From Deltaproteobacteria bacterium (lineage in GTDB: Bacteria; Myxococcota_A; Polyangia; Haliangiales; Haliangiaceae): 64,000 bases of DNA. The stretch's first letter is position 1. Each line of letters begins with the position of its first letter. Location: contig JAHDIH010000004.1 in assembly GCA_020630875.1 (NCBI GenBank), positions 243,400 through 307,399 on the forward strand. The letters run 5' to 3'. Of this stretch, positions 62,864 through 64,000 are shown piece by piece. Both the position numbers and the translations under genes were made by a program. The notes beneath the pieces are model-generated. The model did no database searches. It was not told the DNA's origin and saw only the letters and a list, made by a program, of their open reading frames with translations.

Positions 62864-62982
62864 GCGACGATAGAATTCTACGAATGCAAGGCAGGCAAGC
62901 TTGGGTGAAACCCAAGGCAGTCGACGTGACCTGGTGGTCACGAGACCTCGCCTAACGCCGCAGTCGTAAATTCTACCGAGCG
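62864..62982 (+). repeat. Palindromic element, copy 2
   Basis: Ends in near-inverted repeats (TAGAATTCTACGA and TCGTAAATTCTA). Inside are GGC-AGGC / GCCT-aac-GCC and the hairpins CTTGGGT-gaa-ACCCAAG and GTGACC-tggt-GGTCAC. Confidence 0.78.
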
Positions 62983-62989
62983 CCTCCAT

Positions 62990-63061
62990 TCTCTGGTAGC
63001 TCAATGGCAGAGCCCCCGCTTTATAAGCGTGAGATGTCGGGTTCAATTACCACTCGGAGGA
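62990..63061 (+). tRNA. tRNA-Ile(TAT)
   Basis: Acceptor TCTCTGG/TCGGAGG (several G-T), D-stem GCTC/GAGC, anticodon loop TTTATAA, A73, CCA encoded. The T-stem pairs poorly. A TAT anticodon is rare in bacteria. Confidence 0.6.
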
Positions 63062-63071
63062 CCAAGACTAC

Positions 63072-63142
63072 GCCTCGCTCGCCACCTGGCAGGGCCGCTG
63101 TTTTACATGCAGCAAACGGATGTTCGATTCCTTCGCGAGGTA
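63072..63142 (+). tRNA. tRNA-Val(TAC)
   Basis: Acceptor GCCTCGC/GCGAGGT, anticodon arm GCTGT-TTTACAT-GCAGC, T-loop TTCGATT, A73, CCA encoded. Confidence 0.8.
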
Positions 63143-63188
63143 CCAACCGTCGCTGTCGCGTTAACGCGACGCCACTCCAAGAAACGAA

Positions 63189-63310
63189 GCGACGATAGAT
63201 TTTTTCGAATGCAAGGCAGGAGAGGTTGGGTGGAAACCCAAGGCCGTCGACGTGACCTGGTGGTCACGTGACCTCGGCTAACGCCGCAGTCGGAAATTCT
63301 AGCGAGCGAC
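63189..63310 (+). repeat. Palindromic element, copy 3
   Basis: Same layout as copy 2, with ends TAGATTTTTTCGA and TCGGAAATTCTA and hairpin GTTGGGT-ggaa-ACCCAAG. The outer stem is weaker. Confidence 0.75.
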
Positions 63311-63315
63311 TACAT

Positions 63316-63387
63316 TCGTCAGTATTTCAATGGTTAGAATGACCGCCCGATAAGCGGTTGATGGTGGTTCGACTCCACCCTGACGGA
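63316..63387 (+). tRNA. tRNA-Ile(GAT), C33
   Basis: Acceptor TCGTCAG/CTGACGG, anticodon arm ACCGC-CCGATAA-GCGGT, T-arm GGTGG-TTCGACT-CCACC, A73, CCA encoded. Position 33 is C rather than the near-universal T. Confidence 0.8.
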
Positions 63388-63430
63388 CCAAACAAACTCT
63401 TGCTGCAAAAAGTGGACTCGCTCACGGGCA

Positions 63431-63475
63431 ACTGTGGTCACGACACCTCCCTGTGCGGCTTTGTCGGCAAATTAT
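63431..63475 (+). repeat. Remnant of palindromic element, copy 4
   Basis: GTGGTCACGA...ACCTC and TGTCGGCAAATTAT correspond to the right-hand third of copies 2 and 3. Confidence 0.45.
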
Positions 63476-63515
63476 CACACTGATTTTTGTTCCGCCGAAG
63501 CGATACAATAATTGT

Positions 63516-64000
63516 ATGAATACTGGCCCCATAATCAAAAGAACCCTAATTCTATCGTGCGCTCTGGCAATGAGTACCAGTCCTGTGTTTGCTGACCAGG
63601 CAAAGAGTGAAGCTAGAAAAGAAGCAAAAGCAAAGCGACAAGAGGCGCGACTAGACGCGAAACAACAGCGAAAAGAGGTGAAGGCTGCTGCCAGGGTTGA
63701 AAGAAAGATGGCACGTCAGGATGGACGGCAAATGCGAAAAAATGCTCGACAAAATTCTCGAGCGATGAAAAGAGACGCGCGTCAACAAGGACGACAAGCG
63801 CGTCAATCAGCTGCTACACCTGGACAGAAGAGACAAGCCAACAGGCAACAAAGAAAACAAGTACGGCAAGCCAACAAACAGCAAAGAAAACAAGTACGGC
63901 AAGCCAACAGACAGCAAAGAAAACAAGTAAGACAAGCCAACAGGAAGCAGAAAAGACAGCTTGGCAAAGCGAATCGTATGGAGAAGCGAAAAGTGCGCAG
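63516..64000 (+). CDS. Secreted Arg/Gln-rich basic protein (partial)
   Basis: At least 161 codons, open at the window end. A signal peptide (IIKRTLILSCALAMSTSPVFA) precedes a very basic, low-complexity body of Lys/Arg/Gln/Ala with four near-repeats of the type QRKQVRQAN. TACAAT (63504-63509) with TGATTT 17 bp upstream lies 6 nt before the ATG, so the mRNA is probably leaderless. The function is unknown; a coiled-coil or nucleic-acid-binding exported protein is possible. Confidence 0.65.
   Translation, partial: MNTGPIIKRTLILSCALAMSTSPVFADQAKSEARKEAKAKRQEARLDAKQQRKEVKAAARVERKMARQDGRQMRKNARQNSRAMKRDARQQGRQARQSAATPGQKRQANRQQRKQVRQANKQQRKQVRQANRQQRKQVRQANRKQKRQLGKANRMEKRKVR

Noticed and set aside
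62940..63310. GCCTAAC/GTTAGGC strings in the palindromic elements as integron attC sites
   Set aside because: The R-site string occurs once per copy, and no matching partner lies within attC length (57-141 bp) in the right direction; no integrase or cassettes are seen.
61010..63400. CRISPR array
   Set aside because: Repeats are of different lengths and orientations with tRNA genes between them, and no cas genes are present.

Overview
The window looks like a chromosomal segment of an aerobic, probably aquatic Gram-negative bacterium from the Myxococcota/Bdellovibrionota side of the former Deltaproteobacteria. This is an inference. It rests on many lipoproteins with short Cys lipoboxes, a 2.8-kaa surface protein built of Myxococcus-type EVCDDGN Cys repeats, two proteins with a GGGCG - membrane helix - Arg/Lys tail, and moderate GC content. 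GTG and TTG starts are common, and several genes appear to be leaderless.

Layout. 1-7.7 kb: peroxiredoxin-like lipoprotein, yaaA, two very small genes, a GGDEF diguanylate cyclase, NAD malic enzyme, a GST. 7.7-12 kb: a tightly overlapping minus-strand operon of SRPBCC protein, NAD(P)-binding SDR, CPBP intramembrane protease, DUF2256 Zn-ribbon, a cryptochrome-like FAD protein, a TIGR02450 Trp-rich protein and AlkB. 12-17 kb: class III aminotransferase, a HExxH metallopeptidase that resembles a polymorphic toxin, and a second, FeS-type photolyase. 17-26.4 kb: a frameshifted lipoprotein gene, a plant-type LRR surface protein, a lipoprotein-type catalase-peroxidase, and a frameshifted caspase-like gene. 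26.4-43 kb: Cys-repeat lipoprotein, gltB, an autoregulated MarR gene, the 2.8-kaa Cys-repeat protein, an App1-like phosphatase with HhH motifs. 43-60.6 kb: mostly single housekeeping or accessory genes (esterase, YwbE, SDR, DUF1853, MDR reductase, 3-hydroxyacyl-CoA dehydrogenase, TetR pair, YaeQ, B12-radical SAM, SlyX, AraC plus SnoaL-like, DUF2237, DbpA, SelO). 60.7-63.4 kb: a single-strand tRNA array of at least 16 tRNA genes, several structurally odd, interleaved with palindromic and tandem repeats. 63.5 kb to the end: a basic secreted Arg/Gln-rich protein that runs off the window.

How the genes fit together: light-dependent and oxidative DNA repair (two photolyase-family proteins, AlkB) and peroxide defence (peroxiredoxin, YaaA, KatG) are over-represented, as expected for a cell exposed to sunlight and peroxide. 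Surface display is the second theme: both the LRR and Cys-repeat proteins carry an N-terminal lipobox and a Cys-containing C-terminal sorting signal, and a CPBP-family protease lies in the same window. The tRNA array, with its inserted palindromic elements, is the most unusual region. Two genes carry single-base frameshifts that could be real decay or sequence errors.
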